Below, in pieces: positions 8,270 to 18,200 of a stretch of DNA of 64,000 bases. Numbering within the stretch: the first letter of the stretch is position 1; the number at the start of each line of letters is the position of its first letter. The stretch is taken from contig NC_018870.1 in the NCBI RefSeq assembly GCF_000305935.1, forward strand, positions 1,544,001 through 1,608,000, written 5' to 3'. The translations under genes and the position numbers were made by a program. The stretch comes from Thermacetogenium phaeum DSM 12270. Lineage in GTDB: Bacteria; Bacillota; DSM-12270; Thermacetogeniales; Thermacetogeniaceae. The notes under the pieces were generated by a model. The model was given only the letters and a program-made list of their open reading frames with translations. It had not been told where the DNA came from and made no database searches.

Positions 8270-9786
8270 TTCGACACGCCTCCTGCATCCGCCAGGATGG
8301 CATCCAGCAATCCGGCAGTTGTGTACTCACGGGAAACCACATCCACCCGCAGCCCCGCTTGATGAGCGGTTGCGGCGGTTACCGGGCCGACACAGGCAAT
8401 CCTGGTATGTTTGCCGATGAGAGCAAGTTCATCAGGCTGAAAGAGATTAACAAAATTCCGGACTGTAGATGAACTTGTGAACGTCAGGTAGTGTACCCGG
8501 CCTGTTAACAGCTGCTCTTCCACCCATCTTCGTTCCCTTTCCCCCGCCGGTACCGTCCGGTAAACAGGCAGGACATCAACGGCAGCACCGCATTCCCGCA
8601 GACCTTCCGGCAGGACCTCCCTGGCCATCGCCGCCCGGGGTATGAGCACTCTGCACCCGACGGAGATGTGCTTTTTCAGCTCTTCAAGAAGCGCCTCTGC
8701 CCGGTATTCTCGCGGCTGCAGGGCTACCCGGAGGCCGCGCTCTTCCAGAGCCCTGGCCGTTGCCGGGCCAATGGCGGCCAGCTTCCCCTTCAGAGAACGC
8801 AGGTCGATCTGCTGTTTTTTCAGGCACTCCAGGAAGAACACCACTCCATTGGCACTCGTGAAGATTACCCACTCGTAGTCCGGCAGTTGTTCCCGAATCC
8901 GTTCCGGTAAACCCTCATCGGCCGGAACCAGCTCTATCGTCGGGAGGCACAAGGGCTCTCCACCGAGCATGATGATTTCCTGGGCCATCCTCAAAGCCTG
9001 ATGGCGGGGGCGGGTGATCAAAATCCTCTTCCCAAAAAGGGGGCGCCGCTCACTCCACCCCAACATTTCTCTCATCCTGACCACACTCCCCACCACCAGA
9101 ACTGCCGGTGAGGTGATTCCCGCCTCCTGAGCCCGTTTCTCAATATCTGAGAGGACACCTGTGACGGTCTGCTGGTCGGCCCGGGTACCCCACTGTATAA
9201 GTGCGGCCGGGGTCTTCCCGCTCCACCCCTCATTCAATAAGCCGCTCACTATCGCCGGCAGGTTCTCGAATCCCATGAGAAACACCGTAGTTGCATTTCC
9301 CGTATCCCTTACCGGCAGGAAAACCCCTCCTTGACGCCTGTGCCCTGTAACAACCGCCAGGGCCGAAGCCCAATCACGGTGAGTAACCGGAATTCCGGCA
9401 TAGGCAGGGACGGCCACCGCCGAGCTCACTCCGGGCACGATCTCAAAGGGTATGCCCCTTTCGGCCAGGAAAGCCGCCTCTTCACCCCCCCGGCCGAAAA
9501 CAAAGGGGTCCCCCCCTTTGAGGCGGCAGATGGTTTTACCCTCCTCTGCCTTCTCCGCCAGGAGGAGGTTGATCCCCTCTTGGGGTACGGTATGGCAATC
9601 CGTCCTCTTCCCCACATAAATGATCTCGGCATCGGGGCGGCAGAAAGCCAGCAAATACTCACAGAGCAGACGGTCATAAATCACAACATCTGCCCGCTCC
9701 AGACACCACAACCCCTTCAGGGTTAACAGAGAAGGGTCTCCCGGCCCCGCTCCTACCAGGTAAACAACTCCTTTTCCTTCATTCAC
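8266..9786 (-). CDS. cobA-hemD: Uroporphyrinogen-III C-methyltransferase fused to uroporphyrinogen-III synthase
   Basis: About 506 residues. The N-terminal half (1 to about 245) is SUMT/CobA: VYLVGAGPGDPSLLTLKG, RLKGGDPFVFGRGGEE, VPGVSSA, and IPVTHR. The C-terminal half is HemD: ILITRPRHQA, WVIFTSANGV, and YLTFTSSSTVRNF. Together they cyclise hydroxymethylbilane to uroporphyrinogen III and methylate it twice to precorrin-2. This fusion is common in Clostridia. A GTG at 9786 is chosen, with AAGGAG 10 bases before it; another GTG at 9807 is in frame. The start overlaps the hemC end by 8 bases. Confidence 0.93.
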   Translation of the reverse strand: MNEGKGVVYLVGAGPGDPSLLTLKGLWCLERADVVIYDRLLCEYLLAFCRPDAEIIYVGKRTDCHTVPQEGINLLLAEKAEEGKTICRLKGGDPFVFGRGGEEAAFLAERGIPFEIVPGVSSAVAVPAYAGIPVTHRDWASALAVVTGHRRQGGVFLPVRDTGNATTVFLMGFENLPAIVSGLLNEGWSGKTPAALIQWGTRADQQTVTGVLSDIEKRAQEAGITSPAVLVVGSVVRMREMLGWSERRPLFGKRILITRPRHQALRMAQEIIMLGGEPLCLPTIELVPADEGLPERIREQLPDYEWVIFTSANGVVFFLECLKKQQIDLRSLKGKLAAIGPATARALEERGLRVALQPREYRAEALLEELKKHISVGCRVLIPRAAMAREVLPEGLRECGAAVDVLPVYRTVPAGERERRWVEEQLLTGRVHYLTFTSSSTVRNFVNLFQPDELALIGKHTRIACVGPVTAATAHQAGLRVDVVSREYTTAGLLDAILADAGGVSK

Positions 9787-10705
9787 CGGCCAATATCTCC
9801 TTCGCACCTTTTTCGATTAAGATTTTCGCAAGGGACCTTCCAACCTCCAAAGGCCTGCCGGCAGCTCCTGCGGCTTGCCCTTGGAGAAGCCTGCTGCCGT
9901 CAGGGGAGGCAACTGCACCCCGCAGCAGAAGATCGTCCCCCTCAATGCAGGCGTACGCCCCCAGAGGAAGCCGACATCCTCCCCCCAGTTCCTGCAGCAG
10001 CGCCCGTTCTGCCGTTACCGCCTGTCGTGACCGATAATCATCCAGCACATCGCAGCAGATATCCCTCAGCAGGTGATCATCACTCCTGATCTCTACCGCC
10101 AGGGCTCCCTGCCCTGGAGCCGGAAGGCAGAGATCGGGGGGCAGCAATGCATAATCGTTTTCTTTGTATCCAAGGCGCATCAGACCGGCAGCAGCAAGGA
10201 TGACGGCATCCACTTCCCCTCTTTGCAGCTTTCGGATGCGGGTATCGAGATTACCTCTGAGGTCCACAAAGCTTAAATCAGGGTAATGGTAGCGAATCTG
10301 AGCTGAGCGCCGCAAGCTGCTCGTCCCCAGCCGGGACCCCGGAGGAAGATCCGCCAACCGAACCCCCTCCCTGGTTACCACAGCATCAAAAGGGACCGCC
10401 CGTTCCGGCACCGCTCCTAAAATGAGGCCCTGCGGCAACACCACCGGGAGGTCTTTGAGGCTGTGGACGGCCAGATCGATTTCTCCCTTCAGCAGGGCCT
10501 TTTCCAGTTCCTTGGTAAAGAGCCCTATATCTCCGCCTCGCACCAATTGAGAAAAGGGACTGCGGTCGCGATCCCCCTTCGTAGAGATAATTACCTCTTC
10601 GATCTCCAGCTCAGGGTATTTTTCTCGAATCCGGGCTATGACCCAGGCTGTCTGCCGCCGCGCCAGCTTGCTTCCGCGCGTACCCGCCCGCAATCTCCGC
10701 TTCAT
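9779..10705 (-). CDS. hemC: Hydroxymethylbilane synthase (porphobilinogen deaminase)
   Basis: 308 residues. Motifs include RAGTRGSKLARRQT, the substrate arginine region GTSSLRRSAQIRY, LRGNLDTRIRKL, and the dipyrromethane-anchoring cysteine in LGGGCRLPLGAYA. It polymerises four porphobilinogens to hydroxymethylbilane, the substrate of HemD encoded next. The ATG overlaps the hemA stop (ATGA at 10702-10705). Confidence 0.95.
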   Translation of the reverse strand: MKRRLRAGTRGSKLARRQTAWVIARIREKYPELEIEEVIISTKGDRDRSPFSQLVRGGDIGLFTKELEKALLKGEIDLAVHSLKDLPVVLPQGLILGAVPERAVPFDAVVTREGVRLADLPPGSRLGTSSLRRSAQIRYHYPDLSFVDLRGNLDTRIRKLQRGEVDAVILAAAGLMRLGYKENDYALLPPDLCLPAPGQGALAVEIRSDDHLLRDICCDVLDDYRSRQAVTAERALLQELGGGCRLPLGAYACIEGDDLLLRGAVASPDGSRLLQGQAAGAAGRPLEVGRSLAKILIEKGAKEILAGE

Positions 10706-12018
10706 TTTCCCTCACGACTTTCTGTGATGGCCACTACCAGCTCACTCTCTTCTCCATGCGGCAGATCGAAGAGATTCTCCAGTACCTTGCTATAAAGATG
10801 CCCGTCGCTCTTGCAGGCATACTCCTTCAAACGCACAGTCGGACTGTGGAGCAGTTTATTGACAATGGAATGAGCCATGCTCCGGATTACGTTAGCCGTG
10901 CGGGAATCGATTTTCCCCAGCCGGTGGAAACACCTCTTCAACTCCTCTTCCATGATCTCGTTCCCTTTCTTTTTGAGCGCCCTGATGGTGGGAATCACGG
11001 ATAGGGTGCTGAGCCACTGCAGGAATTCATCAACGGCATCATCCACCATCTCTTCGGCCACAAGTGCCGCTTTCTTGCGCTCCTCCATCCCTTCCAGAAC
11101 CACCTGCCGCAGGTCGTCGATATTATAGACGACTACATTGGGAATCTCTTTGACTTCCGGCTCAACGTCCCGGGGCACAGCAATGTCAATAATGAACAAG
11201 GGTCTGTCCCGTTTCTCCCTGAGCGCCTGGCGCACCTTATCGGCATGGATTACAAAGTGACTGGCCGCCGTACAGCTGATCACAATATCGGCTCTGTGCA
11301 ACTGTGATAAAAAAAGGTCATAGCGAATAGCCTCTCCTCCATACTCCCGGGCCAGATCGCAGGCCCGTCCGTATGAGCGGTTGGAAACCAGAACCGTTTT
11401 GACGCCACGGGCAACCAGGTGTTTTAAAGCCAGTTCCCCCATTTCCCCTGCCCCGACGATTAAAACGGTGCAATCACTGAGGTCTTTGAAGGTCGAACGC
11501 GCCAGCTCTACCGCAGCGTAGCTGACCGAAACCGGGTGCTGGTCGATCCCGGTAATGGTGCGGATGCGCTTGCCCAGCCTAATGGCCTCCTGAAAGAGGG
11601 TGTTGAGAACCTTGTTGCCGGTTTTCAAGGCACAGGCCTGTTCATAAGCCTCAATAACCTGCCCCTGGATCTCGGTTTCCCCCAGGACCATTGAATCAAG
11701 ACCTACTGTCACTCGAAAGAGGTGCCTGACCACCTCATAACAGGTCCAGGTTTGGAAATAGCGCCCGGACTCATCTTCGGAAAGCCGCGCCTTATGGCAA
11801 AGATAATTCTTTAACTCTAGTAAACCGGCATCTACCTGAGAAACGGTCGCATAGATCTCCGTGCGATTGCAGGTAGAAAGCACAACGAATCCGCTCAGGG
11901 AAGGCAATCGCCTCAGCTCTGTGGCAACGGACTGCATTTCGCTCCTGCTAAAGGCCAGCCTCTCCCGGAGCTCTACCGGAGCTGTTCGATGATTTATTCC
12001 CAAGGCGATGAGATACAC
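10702..12018 (-). CDS. hemA: Glutamyl-tRNA reductase
   Basis: About 438 residues. It reduces Glu-tRNA(Glu) to glutamate-1-semialdehyde, the entry to tetrapyrrole synthesis. Seen are ALGINHRTAPVELRE, the catalytic cysteine in LSTCNRTEIYA, GETEIQGQV, NADPH-binding VLIVGAGEMGELA, and the C-terminal dimerisation helix region. GTG 12018 gives the usual N-terminus. The frame is also open from GTG 12039, with AAGGA 12 bases upstream, so the exact start is uncertain. It overlaps the preceding gene's end. Confidence 0.93.
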   Translation of the reverse strand: MYLIALGINHRTAPVELRERLAFSRSEMQSVATELRRLPSLSGFVVLSTCNRTEIYATVSQVDAGLLELKNYLCHKARLSEDESGRYFQTWTCYEVVRHLFRVTVGLDSMVLGETEIQGQVIEAYEQACALKTGNKVLNTLFQEAIRLGKRIRTITGIDQHPVSVSYAAVELARSTFKDLSDCTVLIVGAGEMGELALKHLVARGVKTVLVSNRSYGRACDLAREYGGEAIRYDLFLSQLHRADIVISCTAASHFVIHADKVRQALREKRDRPLFIIDIAVPRDVEPEVKEIPNVVVYNIDDLRQVVLEGMEERKKAALVAEEMVDDAVDEFLQWLSTLSVIPTIRALKKKGNEIMEEELKRCFHRLGKIDSRTANVIRSMAHSIVNKLLHSPTVRLKEYACKSDGHLYSKVLENLFDLPHGEESELVVAITESREGK

Positions 12019-12641
12019 TCTTCCACCTGCTTTCTCCACGAATTCATCTTTTCCTTTTGAAAATGGGCGAAAAATCCGGGTGGTAAGACCTTTTCCCAGA
12101 TTTTTCGTCGCTTTTCGGGATCGGAAAACCGCTCCTGAATGATCTGGCGCAGCTTCCCCAAAAACAGGGTCAGTTCGCCGAACTCCGGGCCTATGTGTTC
12201 CTCAAGTTCTTCACGCAGCCGCCTGGCCAGCAAAGGGCTGTTCCCTCCAGTGGTTATGCCGATACATAAAGGGCCTCTTCTGATCACAGAAGGAACGAAA
12301 AAGGTGCTCAGCTCAGGGTTGTCCACCACATTCACGGGGATACGCCGGTTCTCGCAAAGCCGGGCGATTTCCCGGTTGAGCGCCTTGTTATCGGTGGCAC
12401 AGATAGCAAGGTGCACCCCTTCCAGATCCCCTTCTTCAAATTCCCGGTTAAGATGGATAACCCTGCCGCTCGCTACAAGACGTTCCAGTTCCGGTGTCAG
12501 TTCCGGGCTGACCAGAACGACCTCTGCCCCGCACTCTTGGAGACCGGCGACCTTTCTTTCGGCAACATTACCCCCTCCCACCACCAGACAGCGCCTGCCC
12601 TGCACCTTAATGGCAACCGGGTATAAATTGAGCTGCTCCAA
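11994..12641 (-). CDS. Precorrin-2 dehydrogenase / sirohydrochlorin ferrochelatase-type (CysG N-terminal, Met8/SirC family)
   Basis: 215 residues. N-terminal Rossmann motif RCLVVGGGNVAERKV, then VNVVDNPELSTFFVPSVIRRGPL and GITTGGNSPLLARRLRE, the dimerisation part of the family. It oxidises precorrin-2 to sirohydrochlorin. Family members such as CysG/Met8 also insert iron, and no separate ferrochelatase is visible here, so it may do both. The start is TTG at 12641, 9 bases after AAGGTG. It is the first gene of the heme operon, and its 3' end overlaps hemA. Confidence 0.9.
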   Translation of the reverse strand: MEQLNLYPVAIKVQGRRCLVVGGGNVAERKVAGLQECGAEVVLVSPELTPELERLVASGRVIHLNREFEEGDLEGVHLAICATDNKALNREIARLCENRRIPVNVVDNPELSTFFVPSVIRRGPLCIGITTGGNSPLLARRLREELEEHIGPEFGELTLFLGKLRQIIQERFSDPEKRRKIWEKVLPPGFFAHFQKEKMNSWRKQVEECISSPWE

Positions 12642-12858
12642 AGCTGATCACACCTTTTAGCCAATCAGGATGTCCGTTTCATACCCGCGCCTCTTCGGCT
12701 TTCAACTGAACCCAAGCTATAATGGGAAGGTCGGTACGCTTGTTTGCTTGACTCTCTTCGGCCGACAACCGACGATCGTCCCGCAACAGTGCTGTCGGCC
12801 GAAAAGGACTTATCATCTGACTCTCCGTATCCTCGATAAGACATTTAATAGTTCTTTA
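12642..12858 (-). promoter_or_regulatory. Heme-operon leader with a long stem-loop (12757-12803)
   Basis: The 217-base gap upstream of the first heme gene holds an 11-bp perfect inverted repeat, TTCGGCCGACA (12757-12767) and TGTCGGCCGAA (12793-12803), around a 25-base loop that contains its own palindrome GACGATCGTC. No T run follows on the minus strand, so it does not look like a terminator. I found no convincing -35/-10 pair. An RNA or protein-binding control element for the heme operon is a reasonable guess. Confidence 0.4.
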
Positions 12859-13677
12859 TTAATTTAACACTAACTTCTGAAAATTGCTATACCCATCCCT
12901 GCGGGCGATCAGATCAAGGGGTAAGGTTTTGACATCCTCGAGCAACCAGTCTTCGTGACCACTCCCCTTCCTTTCATTAAAGGTCTTCAGGTAACCCCGG
13001 CACTTCTTGCAGACATAGACCTCGTAGCCGGGAACCTCTTTGACCTCAAAATAACTGATGCTCCCATGATCCTCATTTCCGCACCAGGTGCAGGCCAAAT
13101 AGCGATAAAGCCACTCCTGTCCGCATAGGGGGCAGATGAGAATCCTCCTTCCGTCCTCCCGCCGCAAATAGGAAAGGTTGGGCCGTTCCCCGCAGACAGG
13201 ACAGTACCTGCGCTGCCATCCGGCACCCCCCACCTCAGGGGGGAGTTGGGCAACAAACTTTTTTAAAAAAGGTCGCAACGACTGGCGGGCCACAAAGTAA
13301 GCCAACTCCTGTTCTGTCGGAGAAAAAGCTGCTGACAGTCGGGCCGACAACTTCCCCTCCTGCAGCAGATCCTGGCACAAATGACCGGATTCTCTGTTAA
13401 AGAAGTCAGATACTCGTTCCAGCTCCTCCTTCTTTCCCCCCCTCTCCCGGGCGAGCAAATGACAGATCTCCGTTGCCAAGCTGGCGTAGAGATCCGCATC
13501 GATCTCCGGAGCGATATAATTCAACAACACCTCCCCGTTCTCCTGAGCGCGTTTCCATACGTCCCCAGTTATAACGGGTACCAGCTGTTCTATTTTTGAT
13601 AGAAATTTTTGCTGGAGCGCATTCAATGATGAAAACAGCTGGTAAGACTTTTCCAGAACATCTATCTTTTCCGGCAA
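12859..13677 (-). CDS. fdhE: Formate dehydrogenase accessory protein FdhE
   Basis: 272 residues. The C-terminal half carries four CxxC-type knuckles: CPVCGERP, CPLCGQEW, CTWCGNED and CKKCRGYLK. These are the FdhE rubredoxin-like metal sites. FdhE is needed for maturation of respiratory, Tat-exported formate dehydrogenases. The gene lies directly downstream of that enzyme's operon. A TTG at 13677 is chosen because AGGAGG lies 9 bases upstream. The in-frame sequence further up (to 13776) would run across the terminator hairpin. Confidence 0.9.
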   Translation of the reverse strand: MPEKIDVLEKSYQLFSSLNALQQKFLSKIEQLVPVITGDVWKRAQENGEVLLNYIAPEIDADLYASLATEICHLLARERGGKKEELERVSDFFNRESGHLCQDLLQEGKLSARLSAAFSPTEQELAYFVARQSLRPFLKKFVAQLPPEVGGAGWQRRYCPVCGERPNLSYLRREDGRRILICPLCGQEWLYRYLACTWCGNEDHGSISYFEVKEVPGYEVYVCKKCRGYLKTFNERKGSGHEDWLLEDVKTLPLDLIARRDGYSNFQKLVLN

Positions 13678-13709
13678 GTTCGCTCTCCTCCTATTATCAT
13701 CAAAATAGC

Positions 13710-13746
13710 AAAAAGAGGGGGTATACAGAACACCCCCTCTCTTTTT
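13710..13746. terminator. Intrinsic terminator, T tract on both strands
   Basis: A 9-bp stem, AGAGGGGGT (13714-13722) with ACCCCCTCT (13732-13740), has a 9-base loop. Five T follow on the plus strand, and the five A before it give a T run on the minus strand. For minus-strand transcription it sits between the cytochrome gene and fdhE, so fdhE may be expressed by partial read-through or separately. Confidence 0.75.
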
Positions 13747-13760
13747 AAAACGGCTGCATA

Positions 13761-14414
13761 TTACTCTTTCCCACAAACCTGCTCATACCATTTGGTATGA
13801 TGATGCTTTGCCCAGCTCGCCCTGACCTTCCCGTCGCCAAACATCGCCCAAAAGGCTTCCCCGGAACCCGGGTGCAGAGAACCTAAATAGGCGTGGAAAC
13901 ATAACTGCGCCGTTCCGAGGATCCAGCAGATGTCATGAACGGGATAGGCCAGGCGAACCATCCAGAGCGGGAAGCTTTCGGCAAACCACATTACAAAACC
14001 GCTCAAGGCGATGAAGAAGCCGATAATCGGAAAGAAGAAGGAATTAAATTTTTGACCGGCATTGATCCTGTCCTGAGGAGGCATATGTACCTTGATACCG
14101 ATGAAGTCAAGGGGAAACATCATCATAAACTTGATTTCATCCTTCCCCCACTTGGCCGCCTCTTTCATCCAGCCGATGAAGCTGCGCGGCTTCAGAACCA
14201 AGCCGATCAAGGGTACTGCGACAAAGACAAGCGCAAAGATGCGGTGAATGAGATTGGCTCCGTTTGTTCCTCCGAAAACCGGCTTCAACCAGTCAAACCA
14301 GCCGCTGAACATCACCAAACCGGTCAGCAGTAGAATGAACCAACAAATGGTATGCGACCAGTGAACCATACGAGCCCCGGTACTACACTTGAGAATTCTC
14401 TTTTCTTCAGCCAT
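13761..14414 (-). CDS. fdnI: Formate dehydrogenase cytochrome b subunit (FdnI-type)
   Basis: 217 residues with about four membrane helices (roughly 17-37, 57-76, 122-146 and 155-175). Several histidines lie in or near helices (RMVHWSHTICW, LIHRIFAL, FHAYLGSLH), as expected for b-heme ligation. It would pass electrons from the Fe-S subunit to quinone in the membrane. It starts inside the end of the Fe-S subunit gene (8-base overlap), so the two are co-translated. Heme b for it can come from the Ahb pathway encoded nearby. Confidence 0.88.
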   Translation of the reverse strand: MAEEKRILKCSTGARMVHWSHTICWFILLLTGLVMFSGWFDWLKPVFGGTNGANLIHRIFALVFVAVPLIGLVLKPRSFIGWMKEAAKWGKDEIKFMMMFPLDFIGIKVHMPPQDRINAGQKFNSFFFPIIGFFIALSGFVMWFAESFPLWMVRLAYPVHDICWILGTAQLCFHAYLGSLHPGSGEAFWAMFGDGKVRASWAKHHHTKWYEQVCGKE

Positions 14415-15207
14415 GGAGACTCTCCCCCTCGTGAGCCTCTTTCCCGACCTTCAGCAGCCGGGTCGAGAAGAAGCTGAAAATCGAACCCGCCGCGGTGAGG
14501 GCGATCAACCACGGGAAGTAAGGCTTGATAACATTCTGCCAGGCAGTGATGGCAGTAGAGACCTTCGGGTCCTCCTCAAATCCGTACTTGCCTGGAACAT
14601 CGGCCAGCACATACAGGATGTTGGTGCCCCCTGCCTGAGTTTCACCGTAAACGTTGGCATTGGGATAATCTCCGATGAGGTTATTGACCCGTTCCTTGGC
14701 CTTCGCCAGCAGCTCATCGCGGTTCCCGTACTCGAGCGCCCCGGTGATACAGGCCTTAACACAGGCAGGCAAGTCCCCTTCTGCCGTCCGTTCGGCGCAG
14801 AGAGAGCATTTGGTTTCTTTATCGGTTGTCGGATTATAGCGCGGTATGTGGAAGGGACAGGCTGCGGCACAGTACTGGCAGCCGACACACTTATCGTTAT
14901 CCCTGACAACTGCACCGGTATCGGTAATCGAGATGGCCTTCTGAGGGCAGACTTTCATACAGACCGGTTCCAGGCAATGCATGCACTGGCGCTTGGCGAA
15001 ATACCACCGTATCCGGCCGTCTTCTTCATACTCATGGAAACTGATTATGGTGAACGTGTTTCCCGTCAGGTCGGGCACAGTCTGGTAGGACCCTGTAAAT
15101 CTGGTCTGCTCAGCAGGCAGCTGATTCCACTGCTTGCAGGCCACCACACAGCCCCGACAGGCAATACACTTGGTGGTATCGACGAGATAACCCTTGGTCT
15201 TCGCCAA
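14407..15207 (-). CDS. fdnH: Formate dehydrogenase iron-sulfur subunit (FdnH-type)
   Basis: 266 residues. Four [4Fe-4S] motifs are present in the usual order: CIACRGCVVACKQW, CMHCLEPVCMKVCP, CVGCQYCAAACPF and CSLCAERTAEGDLPACVKAC. A C-terminal membrane helix (around 228-250) anchors it on the outer face, as in FdnH. It relays electrons from the catalytic subunit to the cytochrome. It abuts the fdnG stop. Confidence 0.92.
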   Translation of the reverse strand: MAKTKGYLVDTTKCIACRGCVVACKQWNQLPAEQTRFTGSYQTVPDLTGNTFTIISFHEYEEDGRIRWYFAKRQCMHCLEPVCMKVCPQKAISITDTGAVVRDNDKCVGCQYCAAACPFHIPRYNPTTDKETKCSLCAERTAEGDLPACVKACITGALEYGNRDELLAKAKERVNNLIGDYPNANVYGETQAGGTNILYVLADVPGKYGFEEDPKVSTAITAWQNVIKPYFPWLIALTAAGSIFSFFSTRLLKVGKEAHEGESLHG

Positions 15208-18200
15208 TTACTTCACCCCCTTGTAGATATCGCACAGAAAGGCCTTATACTCCGGAGTTTGGGAGTTGGCACAACCGATATGGGGCGTCAGGCGATTGGC
15301 CGGGTCACCCTTGGCGATACCCTGGAAACCGTAATGCCAGACAAGCCCGATCTCATGATACCACTTACCGTTGATCTTGAAGGGTTTGAAGCGGCCGGTT
15401 ACGCAGGCGACAGCTTTGACCTTAGCGCGGGCGGATTCCACAGTTACAACATCACCGTTGGCAATACCCTTCTCCGCCGCCAGCTCCTTGCTGATCTCGA
15501 CAAACGCCTCAGGCATGAGCTCGGCTAGCCAGGGAGTGTTCCTGGTCATGATACCCGCCTGCCAGTGCTCGACTACCCTGTAAGTGGTCCCGATAATCGG
15601 GTATCTGTCGGCCTTACCCTGAGGATTCATGGGTGTATCCCAAATTATAGCGACTGGGTTGAACTGCACCGGAGAGAAAGGATGCTTTACCGGGCTCTCC
15701 CAGGGCTCGTAGTGCTCCGGGAAAGGCCCGTCGGCCATCTTGGCAAACAAACCGCCCACGCCGTCATCCTTCATGATGAAGGCCTTATCCTCGGCGTCAC
15801 CGGGCCCATACTTGACGATAAAGTCGGGAACATCGATGCCTTTCCAGCTGCCGCCATCCCACCAGACGATCTTCTTGTCTTCAGACCAGGGCTTACCCGA
15901 AGGATCTGCAGAACACCTGTTGTAAACGATCCGCCTGTTGGCCGGCCAGGCATAGGACCATTTTGGATAAACGCCCATCCCGGATGGGTCCTCGGTGCTG
16001 CGCAGCTGAGTCTTGTTGCCCTCTTCGGTGTACATTCCGCAGTAGATCCAGACACCGCAGGAGGTGGTTCCGTCATCCCTGAGATCGGCAAACTTGGGCA
16101 TCAGTTTACCTGTTTTGAGGTCATAGCCGTTGATCTCCCTCTGGACCGCGTCCAGCAGGGCGGCTTCCTCTTCGGGATAGTCCCAGGTCATATCCAGGAT
16201 CGGCTTATCCTTGGGGTCGGTACTGCCCTGGTAGACCTCTTTAATCTTATGGCCGATTTCCCGGAAGATCTCCAGGTCGCTGATGGCTTCTCCAACGGGA
16301 TCAACGGCTTTCCAGCGGAACTGAATCCAGCGCCCGCTGTTGGTGATCGTCCCGGACTTCTCATAGGACGCCGCAGCAGGCAGGAAGAACACCTCGGTCT
16401 TGATCTTTGAGGGATCCGCTCCGGCTTCCCTCTTCCAGAAAGAGGCTGTCTCCGTCTCGAAGAGATCCGCCGCTACCATCCAATCCAGCTTCTCGAGAGC
16501 CTTCGTTTCCTTAGCAGCATCAGGGCCGCTGACAAAGGGGTTCGATCCAAAAATGAGAAGACCTTTGATTTCCCCATCATACATGGCCTCAAAGATGCCG
16601 ATATGACTATGGTCGCGACCCGCCCGCCGCTTAGGCAGATAATCATAACAAAAATCATTCTCCGGTGTTGCCGCATCCCCGTACCAGGCCTTGAGCATGC
16701 TCTTCAGCCATTTGGGCGTGTTCACCTTGAAGCCTGCCTTGGGGGTTTCCTTTGCTAAGTATCCGGCCAGGTCGGCGTAAGCAGGGTCGTTCGTCGGAGC
16801 ACCCATATAACCGGTCAGGACATGGTTGAGCAGCCCCATATCGCAGGCGCCCTGCACGTTGGACTCCCCGCGCATGGCGTTGACACCGCCGCCCGGAACG
16901 CCGATGTTCCCCAACAACAGCTGGAGGATGGCATAGGCCCTCACATTTTCGGAACCTACCGTGTGCTGGGTCGTCCCCATAGCATAGAGAATGGTCCCGC
17001 TCTTATCACGGGTACCCGTCGCAGCGTAGGTTTCCGCTACCTTTAAGAACAGGTCTTTAGGGGTACCGGTAATGCTGCAAACAGTATCGACGTCGTAGCG
17101 CTCGAAATGCTTCTTCAGCAACTGGAAAACACAGCGTGGACTTTGAAGGGTTAAGTCTTTTAAGGGTTTTCCTGCAGCATCAGTTTTATATTTCCAGGTT
17201 GACTGGTCGTATTTACGCTTCTCCGGATCATAACCCGTGAAGAGCCCCTGGAAAACCCCATTGTCGTAACAGTCGAAACCGTCATCGATGATAAAGGGAG
17301 CGTTGGTGTAGTTTACAACATAATCGTGGAAGTACAGATTGTTCTCCAGAATGTAATTAATAATCCCGCCGATAAAAGCGATATCGGTACCTGATCGCAT
17401 TGGAACGTAGATATCTGCACGAGCTGATGTCCTGGTAAAACGCGGATCGACGTGGATAATTTTGGCCCCTCTTTTTTCTCTGGCTTCTGTCAGCCACTTA
17501 AACGACATGGGGTGGTTTTCCGCAGCATTGCTTCCGATTATCAAAGCGCAGTCTGTATTACGCATGTCAACCCAGTGGTTTGTCATTACGCCTCTACCAA
17601 ACGTTGGTGACAGACCTGCCACCGTCGAGCCGTGTCACAAGCGGGCGCAGTGTTCCACATAGACGATGCCGAGAATGCGCGCCAGCTTTGAATAAAGATA
17701 ACATTCCTCATTATCCAGTGCGGCACCACCCAGTGTGGCAATCGCATCCGTCCTGTTGACCGTTATTTCTATCTCTCTCTCGGCCCCGGTTTCATCCCTG
17801 GTTTTGACCTTTTCGGTGGTGATAAAGGTCTCGTCCCTTGTCTTTTTTATTCTTTGTGCGATTTCATTGAGGACCCAATCCCAATCCTTTTCCTCCCAGT
17901 GATCGCTGTAGGGTGCCCTGTAGAGAGGTTTGGTCATTCGCCGTGGGTTATCATGCAGCTGAAAGACAGACGCCCCCTTGGCACAAGTTGCACCCTGGTT
18001 GATGGGATGATCGGGATCCCCTTCGGTGCTGATCACCTTTCCATCGGCTGCGTAGACTACCAGCCCACAGCCGCACCCGCAATAGGGACAAATGGTAGGA
18101 ACCGGTTGGACATTTTTGATCCTGTAATCACCTATTTGAGCCATAGCGGGCGTGAGGTCAAAACCGAGGACCGGCAGGGTGGCTACCGCGGCGCCAGAAA

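Noticed and set aside
14389-15528. 379-codon plus-strand frame across the formate dehydrogenase subunit genes
   Set aside because: The opposite strand encodes clear Fe-S and molybdopterin proteins with cluster motifs throughout; the plus frame has no recognisable features.
15208-17622. Separate oxidoreductase gene beginning at 17622, apart from the frame ending at 17635
   Set aside because: Both parts belong to one fdnG gene; the TGA between them lies at the conserved selenocysteine position with a SECIS hairpin after it.
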